DNA of 64,000 nucleotides from Trematomus loennbergii. Taxonomy: Eukaryota; Chordata; Actinopteri; Perciformes; Nototheniidae. The stretch covers positions 138,501 through 202,500 of the forward strand of contig JAAOOA010000336.1 of NCBI GenBank assembly GCA_012861695.1. The letters run 5' to 3'. This document shows positions 11,400 through 24,539 of the stretch, in pieces (within the stretch, counting starts at the first letter, position 1; the number at the start of each line of letters is the position of its first letter). A program made the position numbers and the translations under genes. The notes beneath the pieces were generated by a model. It was not told the origin of the DNA and made no database searches. It was given only the letters and a program-made list of their open reading frames with translations.

Positions 11400-13035
11400 T
11401 TCCAGTCCGTGCCCCAGCAGCCATGGTTTCAGCCCCAGGTCTGGTCCCAGCAGCCATGGTTCCGGCCCAGCAGCCATGGTTCCGGCCCCAGCAGCCATGG
11501 TTCCGGCCCCAGTTCCGGCCCCAGCAGCCATGGTTCCGGCTTCAGTTTCGGCTCCAGTACTGGCTCCCCGGCCGACGCCAGCCCCCCGTGTTTTGTCAGT
11601 GGTTCGGCCCACTCCAGCCCCCGTGTCCTGTTGGCTCTACGGCCGACGCCAGCCCCCCGTGTCCTGTTTGGCTCTACGGCCGACGCCTACCCCATGTCCT
11701 GTACCGTTGGAGGTCCCGCCGACTACTCTTCTGCCGGGGGTCCTGCCAACCCTATTCCTGTGATGTTGGAGGTCCCGCCGACTACTCTCCTGCCGGGGGT
11801 CCTGCCAACCCTATGTCCGTGATGTTGGAGGTCCCGCCGACTACTCTCCTGCCAGGGGTCTTGCCAACTCCATGTCCTGTCCCATTGGGGGTCCCGCCGA
11901 CTACTCTTCTGCCGGGGGTCCTGCCAACTCCATGTCCTGTCCCATTGGGGGTCCCGCCGACTACTCTTCTGCCGGGGGTCCTGCCAACTCCATGTCCTGT
12001 CCCATTGGGGTCCCGCCGACTACTCTTCTGCCGGGGTCCTGCCAACTCCATGTCCTGTCCCATTGGGGGTCCCGCCGACTACTCTTCTGCCGGGGGTCCT
12101 GCCAACTCCATGTCCTGTCCCATTGGGGGTCCCGCCGACTACTCTTCTGCCGGGGGTCTTGCCAACCTATGTCCTGTGCCGTTGGAGGTCCCGCCGACTA
12201 CTCTCCTGCCGGGGTCTTGCCAACTCCATGTCCTGTCCCATTGGGGTCCCGCCGACTACTCTTCTGCCGGGGGTCTTGCCAATCCTATGTCCTGTCCCGT
12301 TGGGGGTCCCGCCGACTACTCTTCTGCCGGGGGTCCTGCCAACCCTATGTCCTGTGCTGTTGGAGGTCCCGCCGACTACTCTCCTGCCGGGGGTCTTGCC
12401 AACTCCATGTCCTGTCCCATTGGGGGTCCCGCCGGGGGTCCTGCCAGCTCCATGTTCTGTTCTGTTGGGGGTCCCGCCGACACCTGTCCCGGCGGGGGTC
12501 CTGCCAACTCTGTGTCCTGTCCTGTGGAGGTCCCGCCGACACCTGTTCCACCGGGGGTCCTGCCAACTCTGTGTCCTGTTCCGTTGGGGGTCCAGTCGAC
12601 CCAGCCCTTGCTCCATCCGGGGTCCCATTGACACCAGTCCATGTCATGTCCAGGATCCCGTCTACGCCTGTTCCGTCGGCTCCGGTTCCTGTCTGGCCGA
12701 CAACGGGTCCTGCCCGGCCTCCGGAGCTGTCCCCCAGCGCCTTCCTGCCCGTCCTCCGGAGCTGTCCCGTCAGCGCCTTCCTGCCCCCTCCGGTGCTGTC
12801 CCGTCGGCGTCTTCCTGCCCGTCCTCCGGAGCTGTCCTGTCATGGCCTTCCTGCCCGTCCTCCGGAGTTGTCCCGTCAGCGCCTTCCTGCCCGGCCTCCG
12901 GAGCTGTCCCGTCAGCGCCTTCCTGCCCGGCTTCCGGAGTTGTCCCGTCAGCGCCTTCCTGCCGGCCTCCGGAGCTGTCCCGTCAGCGCCTTCCTGCCCG
13001 TCCTCCGGAGCTGTCCCGTCGCCGCCTTCTTGTTC
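11400..13035. repeat. Three tandem arrays inside the LTR element
   Basis: About 11,415-11,535 has CAGCAGCCATGGTTCCGGCC units (roughly 21 bp). About 11,700-12,590 has about 14 units of 60 bp around GTCCCGCCGACTACTC and TGCCGGGGGTCCTGCCAAC. About 12,716-13,030 has about 9 units of 36 bp around CTCCGGAGCTGTCCCGTCAG. G-run length varies between units (GGGG or GGGGG), which moves the reading frame. The long overlapping ORFs in all three frames therefore reflect repetition and not selection for one protein. Confidence 0.85.
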
Positions 13036-13458
13036 GCCCTCGAGCCCGGCCCCCTGAGTGCCGCGGTCTTCGCCCTCGAGCCGGCCCCCTGACTCTTCCA
13101 GCCGTGGTCTTCGACCTCGAGCCCGGCCTCCTGACTCTTCCAGCCACTGCCTTCGCTCTCATGCCGGGCTCCTGAGTTCGCCCACTGTGGCCTTAACCCT
13201 TTTTGGACTCTGCCTTGCCCCCGGGCCGTCCGCCCGGGACCCCTTCCGGGCCCGTCCTCCGGACCCCCTCCACCCACCCTTTTGGTCCTGGTTGTGCGTC
13301 CCTCCTCCGGGCCCCCTCGCCCACCCTTCTAGAGGTTTTGGACTTGTTGGGGTTTTCTTGGGACGTCTGGAATCCGTCCCTTGAGGGGGGGGTTCTGTTA
13401 CGGTTTTGTATTTATGTTTTCTTTTTTCCACCTTTTGTTTTGAAATGTTTTCCTCCTT

Positions 13459-14492
13459 GGCCCTTTCTCATGTCTTCAAATGTTCCTCCTCGACTCCCCT
13501 CCTCGACTCCTATCCTCGAGACTTAGTCCCGCCCACAGGAGATGCGAGCGGAGGAGCCGAGGAGGGGAACGAGGAGAGAGGAGGGGAAGCAGCAGGTGGT
13601 TAGAGAAATGAGAACTCCTCTCCTCTGAGCGGTCATTTTAAAGAGACGTCCGTTAATGATGACAGGAGGCACAGCAGCCCTCTGTCTGATGGACAGATGT
13701 GTTCATGACGACTTATATATTTACTTTTAATTCATTCACAGTGCGGTATAATGAGACAATAACAGGCTACAGATGCGGACATACACACAGACACACACAC
13801 ACATATATTTATATAAATATATACAATTTCAGAATCAAACAGAGCACTCTCATAATAACGTAACACTATCAGAGACTGGATATATCCCCCCCCCCCCCTC
13901 TCTGGTCGCTACAATTAGGGAAATACATGACGGGCCAAAAGTTTTATTTACAAGTAAGCAGAGGACACCAAACCAACTGAGACCTGTCTGTCCGCTGCAT
14001 CTACGCACACACTGCACCACACACACACACACCACACACACGCACCTACAGCCCCTAAAGCATATAATCAGGCTACAGCCGTTGTGTATTTTATTATGTG
14101 AAGCACTATGGTTTTAGAAAAATATCGACTTTGTTTGTAGATATCTACTAAACTAAAGCAAATAAAGAGAGTAGGCCTGTATACTGAGTGATATGATATA
14201 TATTATACACACTGCTCTGCTTTCTGCATGGACCTCAAGCTGTTCTCACTGTAAACATCACGACTCTTTGAAACATCTCTGTTCCCGGAAATGCATCCAC
14301 GGAGGAGCTGTGGAGGACCCATCAGTGTATCCTCGGTTATAGCTCCTCCAGAGAGCCGCTCGATGCTCGGTCCTCGATGTGCATTTCGAGAAATAAGATG
14401 TCCTTCAACATGGCGCGCTAAAATTCATTTCCGGGTCACTACCGGAGGACCGAGGAGTCGAGGAGGGACATTTGATGACATGAGAAAGGGCC
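13459..14492. mobile_element. 1,034-bp Harbinger-like MITE nested in the 3' LTR
   Basis: The left end GGCCCTTTCTCATGTC is the inverse of the right end GACATGAGAAAGGGCC. Subterminal CCTCGACTCC and GAGTCGAGGAGG are inverted too. Comparison with the intact 5' LTR shows a 3-bp duplication, CTT, at the insertion (13,456-13,458 and 14,493-14,495). Three-base duplications and GGCC-type ends fit PIF/Harbinger. There is no transposase. Confidence 0.8.
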
Positions 14493-14883
14493 CTTGTGTC
14501 TTCTCGTTCCTTCTTCCTGTGTTTGCCTTCCTGTCATTAGTTTCCCTGGTGTGTCTGATTGTGTTCACCTGTTGCCCTTGTGTTTCTGCCTCTCTTACCC
14601 CAGCTGTGTCTTGTCTTGTGATTACCCCTCCCTGTATTTAGTCTTGTCTCTTCTTTGTTCCCTGTCGGTTCATTGTTGGTTTTTCCTGTCTCCCTCCATG
14701 TCAGTCACGGTTATCTCTCCTGTCTCCCCCATGTTGGTCACGGTCAGTTTTTGTACAACCTATTTGTTTCATGCCATGTTTTTGTTCAGCTTTTAAAATA
14801 AAGCTCGCTTTTTGTTTCGAGACCTTTTACCTTTTTTGATAGTCTGCATTTGGTCCTAACCTTCCACACATCCTAACAGGAAC

Positions 14884-15417
14884 AGTTATTACTGTGGACA
14901 ATACCCAAATGTATCATCTGTATTTGGTTTTATTATTTTAGACGGTGCACATTGATAGACATATCTGTTCATGGAGTAGTATTAGTATTTTGACTTTTAC
15001 ATTAATTATATAGAATATTTTTTCTCATTTTATTTTTAATTGTTAATTCTCTTTTCCACTTTTTTAAGTATTATTTTATAAAGTCTGAACACTGGATCAA
15101 TAAAGTATCCATCCATCTATCTATCTATCTAATGCACCAGAGTGAGCTAAGAGACTATTTTTCATCTGTATTCTGTGGACAGATGTTGTAAAGTCGCCCT
15201 TAAAACACATTAAAGTTGACACAATCAGTAAACACATGCAACACAATCAGTAAACACATGCAACACAATCAGTAAACACATGCAACACAGAGGCCTATAA
15301 TACTGGAAATACTGAACTAAACGTACAGATAACATGTAAAAACAAACAGCCACAGGTTAAAGCAGTACACAGACAGAACTATGTGACTCGTTCTCTAGCT
15401 GTTCTTTTATTTATATA

Positions 15418-15460
<43 letters not shown>

Positions 15461-15623
15461 CGTCTAATCTACACACTGTATTTTAATTCTTAAATTAAAA
15501 GCAAAAATATTTACGTCGATATTCATTTATTGATCTGCATATCTGAGTCTGAAAGCTACACTGCAGGTCTTCAATGTAAGGTGTGATTAACAGCTGTATT
15601 TATATGTTAGTAAATATCCTCAC
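14884..15623. other. Intron remainder with simple repeats
   Basis: It holds a LINE-type tail (GGATCAATAAAGTATCCATC plus TCTA repeats, about 15,090-15,131) and a three-unit direct repeat of ACACAATCAGTAAACACATG (about 15,218-15,287). A TA microsatellite lies at about 15,420-15,460. No exon is seen. Confidence 0.55.
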
Positions 15624-15721
15624 CTTCTCAGTCACGAACTGTTGACGTCGACGTCCTCGGGGAGGAAGTCTCTCCACCGGAGACCGCCCTCTCGCCACAT
15701 CGCTCCCGCCCTTTTAAGGCT
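15624..15721 (-). CDS. eif4g1: Most upstream eIF4G1-like exon visible, frameshifted
   Basis: Acceptor CTTTAG and donor GAGAAG/GTGAGG. The first part reads MWREGGLRWRDFLPEDVDVN. The last part reads FVTEK in another frame. One base is missing near 15,636-15,642, and 98 bp is one short of 99. It corresponds to the linker between the MA3 and W2 domains. Nothing recognisable as the preceding MA3 exon follows to the right. Confidence 0.8.
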
Positions 15722-15961
15722 CTAAAGAAGGGGAAATATTGTTTAAAAAAAAGTTGTAGACACTTTCCTTCTGATGTGCATTCACCATATGAACCGAGTC
15801 AGATACACAACTTTTTCTCAGTGTAATTGTAATTTAAAATATAAATAAATGTCAGAAGAATAAAAACATTCAATGAAACGATGAAATGAATTGAAGTGGG
15901 ACATCCCCAAATATCTATCCAAAGCTTTAGTATAGCGACCCAGAAACAGAAAATATATTTT

Positions 15962-18299
<2,338 letters not shown>

Positions 18300-18300
<1 letters not shown>

Positions 18301-19020
18301 AACCACTTAACGGGAAGAAACTCAGCTAACTGACGATACGAACCATTTTTACCGAAACAAAACACAAGTCTCACAAGAAGTGTTTAAATGTTGGGCATTC
18401 TGGCTGCGCATCACTCATTCACCAATGGGTAATGTTTAGATGGATTTTAGGAACTCCCCCTCGATTCTATTGCTCTAACGGTTAAAAAGAGGTGTCAATC
18501 ATCAAAATCGACCGAGGGGGCCAGAGATATGGAAAATGCACCCAAATGACCCCAGAAGTTTTTTGCTAAATCTCTCTAAAAAGGTCAAAGGTCACTTGTT
18601 TTGCATCAATCTTGATACAGGGTACTTATTATATGTTATAATTTGGATTCCTACACCTTTTATTCTACTATCCCATCATTCAAGGGTCTTAAACTGGACT
18701 GGACTGGCTTCATTACACACACACACAAAAAAACGCCTGTGTTTGAATCACAAATGAGAATTCTCTCTTTAGAAACTACTTGTAATGTGTATTTATTTTT
18801 AATATGTTGTTTTATTATGTTTTTTTTAATTGAATGATCAAAATATTCTGGTCATATGTGTTTAACGGTTTGTCTTGTTTGTTAAGTTCTATGATCATTG
18901 TTTTTTATACTTAATAGTTTTCCTGGCTTATATCTCCCATACCCAGAACTACTAATAAGAAAGTAAATCATCCTTAAATTGACTTAGGAGCTGTCTTTGT
19001 TTCTTAGTTTAAACAATACC
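18300..19020. other. AT-rich stretch without recognised content
   Basis: No domain-bearing ORF, structured RNA or terminal repeat was recognised. Confidence 0.4.
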
Positions 19021-19025
19021 TGTAA

Positions 19026-19768
19026 GCACTGTTCGAAATGGGGGGGAGCCAGGGGGAGCTTGGCTCCCCCGAAGAGGGAGGGAGCTCCCCTGAAGGCCGA
19101 CTTTGAGATAAATAGGGGAGCCCAAAACAATCGTGCATATTTGTGTCACACAGATTAGAAATGTTGAGTTTCTGTAAATAACAGTTCTTGAAATAAATAA
19201 TAGTCATTGTTCATTACAGTTTCTGAATATTTGTTTTATATTTGTGAATATTTCTGGGTGTTGCCATCTGTACGTGGCGGCGCTGCAAACTTTACTCTTT
19301 ACGCTACTTACGTTGCTATGGTTACGGTGGCGATGCCGTCGCGGTATTTGAAATGTTCATATTGATATATTTTTTTAACTCTGGCTTTGTAATAAAAAAT
19401 ATGGCAAAACGAAAAAAAACAGCTTTTGGATTCACAAGCAAAGAAGCGAAGGAGTCTAAAAATGACAACGTGAACGGAACAACTTTTAGTTGTCCGGCTA
19501 TAAGCGGCGTTTGGGTCGAGTTTGACAGCTCCACACCGAGGGAGAGGCCTGCCGATGCGGAGCCTGAAGAGGCTTCAACAACGGCCACAGCCGCCGGCGT
19601 AGTGACACCGTCTGTAGTAATAGCAGAGTGATTTTATAGCAATTGATCGAATCCGCGCTGCTGCGCCAGTCAACAGAGCGTGCGTGTGAGTGTGACATAT
19701 TTAGTAGCAGGATGTGCACTGAAAAATAGGGCTCCCCGAAAGCAAATGGGTAATTCGAACACTCCCTG
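19026..19768. mobile_element. TIR element with G-rich ends and a small ORF
   Basis: The left end TGTTCGAAATGGGGGGGAGC and the right end CCCCGAAAGCAAATGGGTAA followed by TTCGAACACT are inversely related (TGTTCGAA outermost). A plus-strand ORF at 19,353-19,631 has a basic start (MAKRKKTAFGF, counting from the Met at about 19,401) and an Ala/Glu-rich end. It could be the first exon of a transposase, but no catalytic motif is seen. It lies where the next finTRIM exon would be expected. Confidence 0.5.
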
Positions 19769-19820
19769 TAAGCCTATAATAAAAACATATAAAAACGACT
19801 CTTGTTGTGCTAGTGTTTAC

Positions 19821-20931
19821 CCGTTGCTCTGCTGCTGACAGTAAAACATCCACTTCAGTCGGTGAGACGTTTGTCCATTCCTCTCTCAGGACGTCCTGTA
19901 GTTTGTCTCTGACTGCTGACAGGGCCGCCGTCACGTCCTCAAAGTAGCTCAGAGGACGGATGTTGATGCTGGATGAGTGTGTAGGTTCACTGAGGGCTGA
20001 CAGTGAGGGGTAGCTGTGCAGAAACTGGTTGTGATCCTCTGTGTGAGACAGCAGCTTCAGCTCAGCGTCTCTCCTCTTCAGCTCAGAGATCTCCTGCTCC
20101 AGCTTCTCCTGAAGCTCTTTGACTCGACTCACTTCTCTCTTCTGCTGGGATCTGACCTGCTGCTTCACATCAGAGCTTCTTTTCTCCATGAGACGGATCA
20201 GCTCAGTGAACATCTTCTCACTGTCCTCCACTGCTTTATCAGCAGAGCCATTGACGGCCTCCACCTCCTGCTGAAGCAGCTTCACCTCCTTCTCTCCGTC
20301 CTGGATTCTCTGCTGGATGTTTAGTCGACTCCCCTCCAGCTCTCTCTGCCTCTCAGTCCTCTCTGCTGCAGCTGAGACCGTGTCGTGGCCTTTGTGTTCG
20401 TCCACAGAGCAGAGATAACAGATACACTGCTGATCAGTGCGGCAGAACATCTTCATCACCTCGTCGTGACGAGAGCAGATGTTCTCCTGGAGCTTCTTGG
20501 AGGGCTCCACCAGCTTGTGTTTTTTAAAGACAGTGATTCATAATGAGGCTGGAGGTGTTTGTCACAGTAAGAGGCCAACACACGAGACAGGACTTACAGG
20601 CTCTCAGTTTCCTCCCAGTGCAGACATCACAGGCCACATCTTCAGCTCCAGCATAGCAGAGATCAGCAGGAGCAGTGGGGGTCCAGTCTTCTTCAGCTCC
20701 TCCACTAAAGCTGCTAACATGGTGTTTTTCAGCAGGACAGGCCTCGGTGTGAAGCTCTGCCTACACTGAGGGCAGCTGTGGATCTTCTTCTCATCCTCTC
20801 CGTCCCAGAAGCCTTTAATACACTTCATGCAGTAGCTGTGTCCACAGGAGTAGTCACCGGATCCTTCAGTAGATCCAGACAGATGGAACAAGATAAATTT
20901 CCCGGTCCAGCTGAACTCCTTTCTGCGCCAT
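19821..20931 (-). pseudogene. finTRIM-type RING/B-box/coiled-coil gene, broken
   Basis: This family comprises fish E3 ubiquitin ligases of innate immunity. From the ATG at 20,931 the pieces are a RING ([36 protein letters not shown]), a linker ([15 protein letters not shown]), a B-box pair ([31 protein letters not shown]) and a long coiled coil (about 20,380-19,990). A donor GTAAAC follows at 19,820. At least five one-base frame breaks fall in the RING to B-box part, near 20,898, 20,848, 20,690, 20,572 and 20,525. The stretch from about 20,510 down to 19,821 is open. No B30.2/SPRY exon is seen, and a transposable element begins just beyond the donor. It is either a pseudogene or a gene damaged by the same base-loss errors seen in psmd2. 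Confidence 0.85.
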
Positions 20932-21059
20932 TTCACCTCTCAGTAGCAGCGAGTGTGTGAGTTTCACTTCCTGAGAGCTGAAACTAGTGTGACAGGTTAT
21001 CTGAACATGTGTGTGGGCGGTGAATGTGGCCTATCAGCTCTTGTCTTTACCCACATGTT

Positions 21060-21765
21060 GGTTACACCCAAGCCGATACCAAGTATTTCAGGGCCAGTAT
21101 CGCCGATACAGATACCGATACTTTTTAAATGAAAAGCTTCTTATGTACTTTCATGTAGGGGAGAGCTGCATCATGACATGATTTTTGAGCTGAATGCATC
21201 ATAAATAGACTAAATCTGAATTCATTTTCATGATTAAAGACAGGACAGTTTTTATAGACAAATAAACGTTTTACTTTTGCAAATTTAAAGTGCAAACATG
21301 AAAATAACAATACAAAGTGGCCACAGTAGCGAACTGCCTTCTTGCACACATCAAAGTGCACTAAGTGCACAGTTGTGAAATAGCTCCACACAACGCTCCT
21401 CTCTCAGCCATCATGCGCGTGTGTCGCACTCGCTGGCTGCTGCTGTCCTGCCCTGCTGGCTGCTGGCTGCTGTCAGTCAGCTTGATAATCGGCGTTCAGG
21501 CAGGGAGCGCGCTGCGCGTGCGCGATCCTCTGGAGAGGAGGACAGCAGTGGAGAGAGAAGAAAAGAGCGTATATAGGCCTACTTGTGTTCGTCTGCACAT
21601 AGTTTTTGATGAAATTGACGAGTAGAGGAGAGGGGGGAAAAAGTATAAAAGTATCGATCCTATTGGCTCTAGTATCGATATTTTGAAACGTAACGTAATA
21701 TCGGAAGTATCGATATTTTGGGATCGATCCGCGGATCGATCCCAAATAACTGACTTTGTATACTG
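21060..21765. repeat. Dispersed repeat with GTATCGATA motifs
   Basis: GCCGATACAGATACCGATAC near the left end and GTATCGATATTTTG and GATCGATCCGCGGATCGATC near the right suggest an inverted-repeat DNA element. Superfamily and borders are uncertain. No coding sequence. Confidence 0.45.
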
Positions 21766-21769
21766 CAGG

Positions 21770-22035
21770 GTAACTTGTGAATTTACTCCAGGTGGAACTA
21801 AAGTCTGATTTAACACTTGATTATATTTCACATCATTCATCCACATCTGTAAAGTAACTAAAGGTATTAAATACATGTAGTGGAGGAAAAGTACACCATT
21901 TACCTCTGAACTGTAGAGGAGTAGAAGAACAAAGTAGCAACACATTGAAATACTTAAATAAAGTACGAGTATCTCAAAATTGTACCCAAGTATAGTACTT
22001 GTTGAGTTTATGAACTTGGTTACTTACACCACTGG
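21770..22035 (-). repeat. TACTTTTACT-rich dispersed repeat, copy 1 (reverse)
   Basis: This is the reverse complement of the left part of the repeats at 29,257-29,830 and 54,098-54,675, sharing for example AGTGGAGGAAAAGTACACCA. Class unknown. Confidence 0.65.
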
Positions 22036-22433
22036 CTATAAAGATAGAAAGACTAACTTGCACAGAGGCATGAAAATACATTTTCAAAATGCTCAACAGT
22101 GCTGCCAAACATTATAAACTGACTGCTACACAATTCAAATAATGCTTTTATATATTTCTATTAGATGTGACTCTTTGGCGTTTCTGTTATTATTAACTGC
22201 TGCTTCAGTTGTTCTGACTGCTAAAATCATCTGTTATTCCTAATTTTAAAGCCGATATTCCGTGGGGTGGGGGGTCGGATCCTTGTCACCTTTTTCATAC
22301 CTGATGAGTTTGATCCCTGCTGTCTACCTGACTGTCTGTCTGTCTACCTGACTGTCTGTCTGTCTGTCTGTTTTTGTAATTTGTCTCTTCATCTGTTGAT
22401 TCCCCTTCTTTATTTCTTTCTCTCTTTAGGTGA

Positions 22434-22551
22434 AGTTAAATCTGTCTTCAAAGAGAAGACAGAGGCGGAGATCAAGGGCTACATACGTCAGAAGCTCTCC
22501 AATTCGGCGAAGATCCTCAAAAGGAAAACATTTTAATAAAAATCCATTTGT
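22434..22551 (+). CDS. Possible terminal coding exon (BEN-like tail)
   Basis: A pyrimidine tract and CTCTTTAG acceptor precede an open stretch encoding KSVFKEKTEAEIKGYIRQKL and SNSAKILKRKTF, then TAA overlapping an AATAAA signal. The basic helix with IRQKL resembles the end of BEN domains, but the match is from memory and short. No earlier exon is seen, so it may be a transposon-carried fragment or a retained exon of a lost gene. Confidence 0.35.
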
Positions 22552-22820
22552 TCGGCCACGTTAGGCCATTATGTTTTTTCATGCAATATTGTATGTTCTG
22601 TAGTATAAATTAAAAATATTAATACATGTTAATACATGTTGAGTCCATGTATTATTTGTATTTGCCTCAGTCCATTATTTTTATTTGATATAGCCTACCA
22701 TTGTACATTCTACAGTATCTACAGTTTAGTACAGGTATGACACAAATACAAGAAAATATGTATTTACCATGGTAATTGTTATGGTGCCAGGGGTAGTGGG
22801 TTATCAAGCCCTCCAACAGC

Positions 22821-23162
22821 CATATGAAATGTTACCATAGTACTCGTACCATAGTACCATGGTAAATATACCATGGTACATGTACCATGGCATATTTACC
22901 ATGGTACATGTACCATGGTATATTTACCACGGTACATGTACCGCAGTATTTTTTTTGACAGATAGTACCATGGTATATTTTATAGTACCATGGTATGTGT
23001 TCCATAGCACATATAGTAATGTACCATGGTACATATGGTTTGTACCATGGTACATACCATGGTTTGTACCATGGTACAATCTGTCAAAAATACCATGGTA
23101 CATGTACCATGGTAAATATACCATGGTACTATGGTACAAATACTATGGTAACATTTCTTATG
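22821..23162. mobile_element. Foldback element built of TACCATGG repeats
   Basis: The left terminus CATATGAAATGTTACCATAG mirrors the right terminus CTATGGTAACATTTCTTATG. Almost the whole 342 bp between them consists of ACCATGGTA and CATGTACCATGG units that are self-complementary, so a single strand could fold end to end. Tyr/His/Gly/Thr-rich ORFs on both strands are artefacts. Confidence 0.75.
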
Positions 23163-23610
23163 GGTATACAGCCAGGGGACGTTCGGGACGAATCCCGATG
23201 GGCCGGTACTGAAGTGGGCCGGTCGGATAAGTCACTGCTCACCCCCCCCCCCCCCGTCGACAATTTCCTCGCGATATTTACTTGCGGCACCACCGAGGTG
23301 GGCCGCTTACTTGCGGTACCGAGGTGGGCCGGCGGTACCGAAGTGGGCCGGTCGAGAGTCCCGGGCTGATTTGTAGTCCCAGTATACAGCGATTCTGCAC
23401 TCGGTCAATCAGCTGCTTTTCATTTTTATTCCTGCTATATTCAATGAGTGATACAAATATTTTTTACCACAAGTTCTTAATAAAACTGACACTGTTGGAC
23501 TTGGTACTAGTTGACTGCAACCAGAAATAAAATGAAGTACTTTACTGTGTACTTTGTGAGTAATCCTCTGTCAGAGTCCCCTCCATAGTACATAATGCAT
23601 GTTTTTTGCT
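23163..23610. other. GC-rich repeat remnant
   Basis: It has several GGTACCGAAGTGGGCCGG-like units, including GTACCGAGGTGGGCCGGC, and a C14 run. It looks like the end of an unclassified repeat. No gene. Confidence 0.4.
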
Positions 23611-23616
23611 GGAAAA

Positions 23617-24527
23617 GCGCCTTTCACACCGGCGCTTTTCCAGCTCCTGCTGGGAGCTAGAGCCTGAAAAGCGCCGGTTTTTCCTGTTCACACCGCAGCG
23701 GCGGCGCGTCATAGCTCCGGAATGCGGTTCACTTCCAGCTCCAAAAAGTTGTCGGTCCAGAGGCAAGAGCTTTGGAGCTATGACGCGGCGTCGCTTACGT
23801 CGAGGCGTGCAGGAAACCTTACTTTGACCATCCGTTCGCTGTTATTGATCATTGTGGAGAGCAGGCAGACGTTTTGTTTGTTATTATAGCAGCTATCGGA
23901 TGGAATTAATACATGGGCTGTACAGGTTGTCATGTCCAACTATCACAAGTAGAATCATAATGAAAAATACGCCGGTAAAATGTGCCTGGAGAAAACGGCT
24001 TAGCAAGTAGTCAGTTTAGCTTCGGTTGCTATGCTAACATTACCCATGTTATACCAGAGAAACTTTCATAACAGCGTTGTGATGCCAAACAGCGTCAATT
24101 CAGACTGACACACATTCACTTAAGGGGAACTGGGGATATGTATCAGCTGCTTGTGTGACAGTCAGACAGTGAATACTTTAGAGCCGTGTGAGCTAACGGG
24201 AGAATAAACTCCCGTTGAAGAGCAGCCAGCACTGCAGCGGTCGGTAAATGCCGCTGAAACACATTAATAAACAATGAACCACGGCACTCTGAAGAAAAGT
24301 ATAAGGTTGGAGAAGTCGTTATTTAATTTAATCTGGCTTCGTATGATTAAAAGCAACACGATCGTCGACCCGACGTAGTCCCGGCCCGTTGTTGTTGTGG
24401 AGAAAATCTCTCGGCAGCTCTGGGCGGTGTGTGAACAGAGCGGGAGCTGAAAAGGGAAACGGGAGCTGAACCAGAAAAGCTCTCGCGAGGAGCTAGAAAG
24501 TGAAAAGCGCCGGTGTGAAAGCCGCAA
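23617..24527. mobile_element. Non-autonomous TIR element, copy B
   Basis: The ends CCTTTCACACCGGCGCTTTT and AAAAGCGCCGGTGTGAAAG are inverted repeats. The body at about 23,820-24,370 matches copy A (6,420-6,970) almost base for base, whereas the subterminal segments differ (for example GCGCCGG in place of AACCGG). No ORF. Confidence 0.75.
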
Positions 24528-24539
24528 TATGAGCACAAC

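Larger units (their letters stand above)
10629..14878 (+). mobile_element. Gypsy-like LTR element, non-autonomous, with nested insert
   Basis: The LTRs are 10,629-11,082 and 13,396-14,878, the latter interrupted at 13,459-14,492. Both read GTTACGGTTTTG ... CCTAACA, and the 5-bp direct repeat GGAAC flanks the whole (10,624-10,628 and 14,879-14,883). A G-run polypurine tract (TTGAGGGGGGGGTTC) directly precedes the 3' LTR, giving plus orientation. The 2.3-kb interior has no protease, reverse transcriptase or integrase. Instead it holds a short gag-like start and three tandem arrays that give proline-, serine- and cysteine-rich ORFs. The element sits in an intron of the eIF4G1-like gene, antisense to it. 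I read it as a retroelement that moves only with outside help. Confidence 0.85.
8699..15721 (-). pseudogene. eif4g1: eIF4G1-like 3' fragment (W2 domain), five exons
   Basis: eIF4G1 is the scaffold of the cytoplasmic eIF4F cap-binding complex. Its C-terminal W2/HEAT domain recruits the kinase Mnk. Five exons on the minus strand encode this domain: 15721-15624, 10512-10379, 9749-9668, 9560-9420 and 8886-8699. They carry [64 protein letters not shown] and the ending [14 protein letters not shown] ... [17 protein letters not shown]. Splice phases join cleanly between the last four exons. Two exons (98 and 134 bp) are each one base short of the frame needed. No upstream exons for the eIF4E-binding, MIF4G or MA3 regions were found between 15.7 kb and psmd2. 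It is therefore a 5'-truncated copy, a rearranged gene, or a misassembled one. The closely related eif4g3 is the alternative identity; linkage to psmd2 favours eif4g1. Confidence 0.8.

Noticed and set aside
11409..13175. Proline-rich ORFs of 370-406 codons in three frames
   Set aside because: They arise from 60- and 36-bp arrays in the LTR element. They may once have been gag-like, but the frame wanders with G-run length and no known domain is present, so I do not call a gene.
22859..23369. Tyr/His/Gly/Thr repeat ORFs on both strands
   Set aside because: They are translations of the palindromic TACCATGG foldback element.
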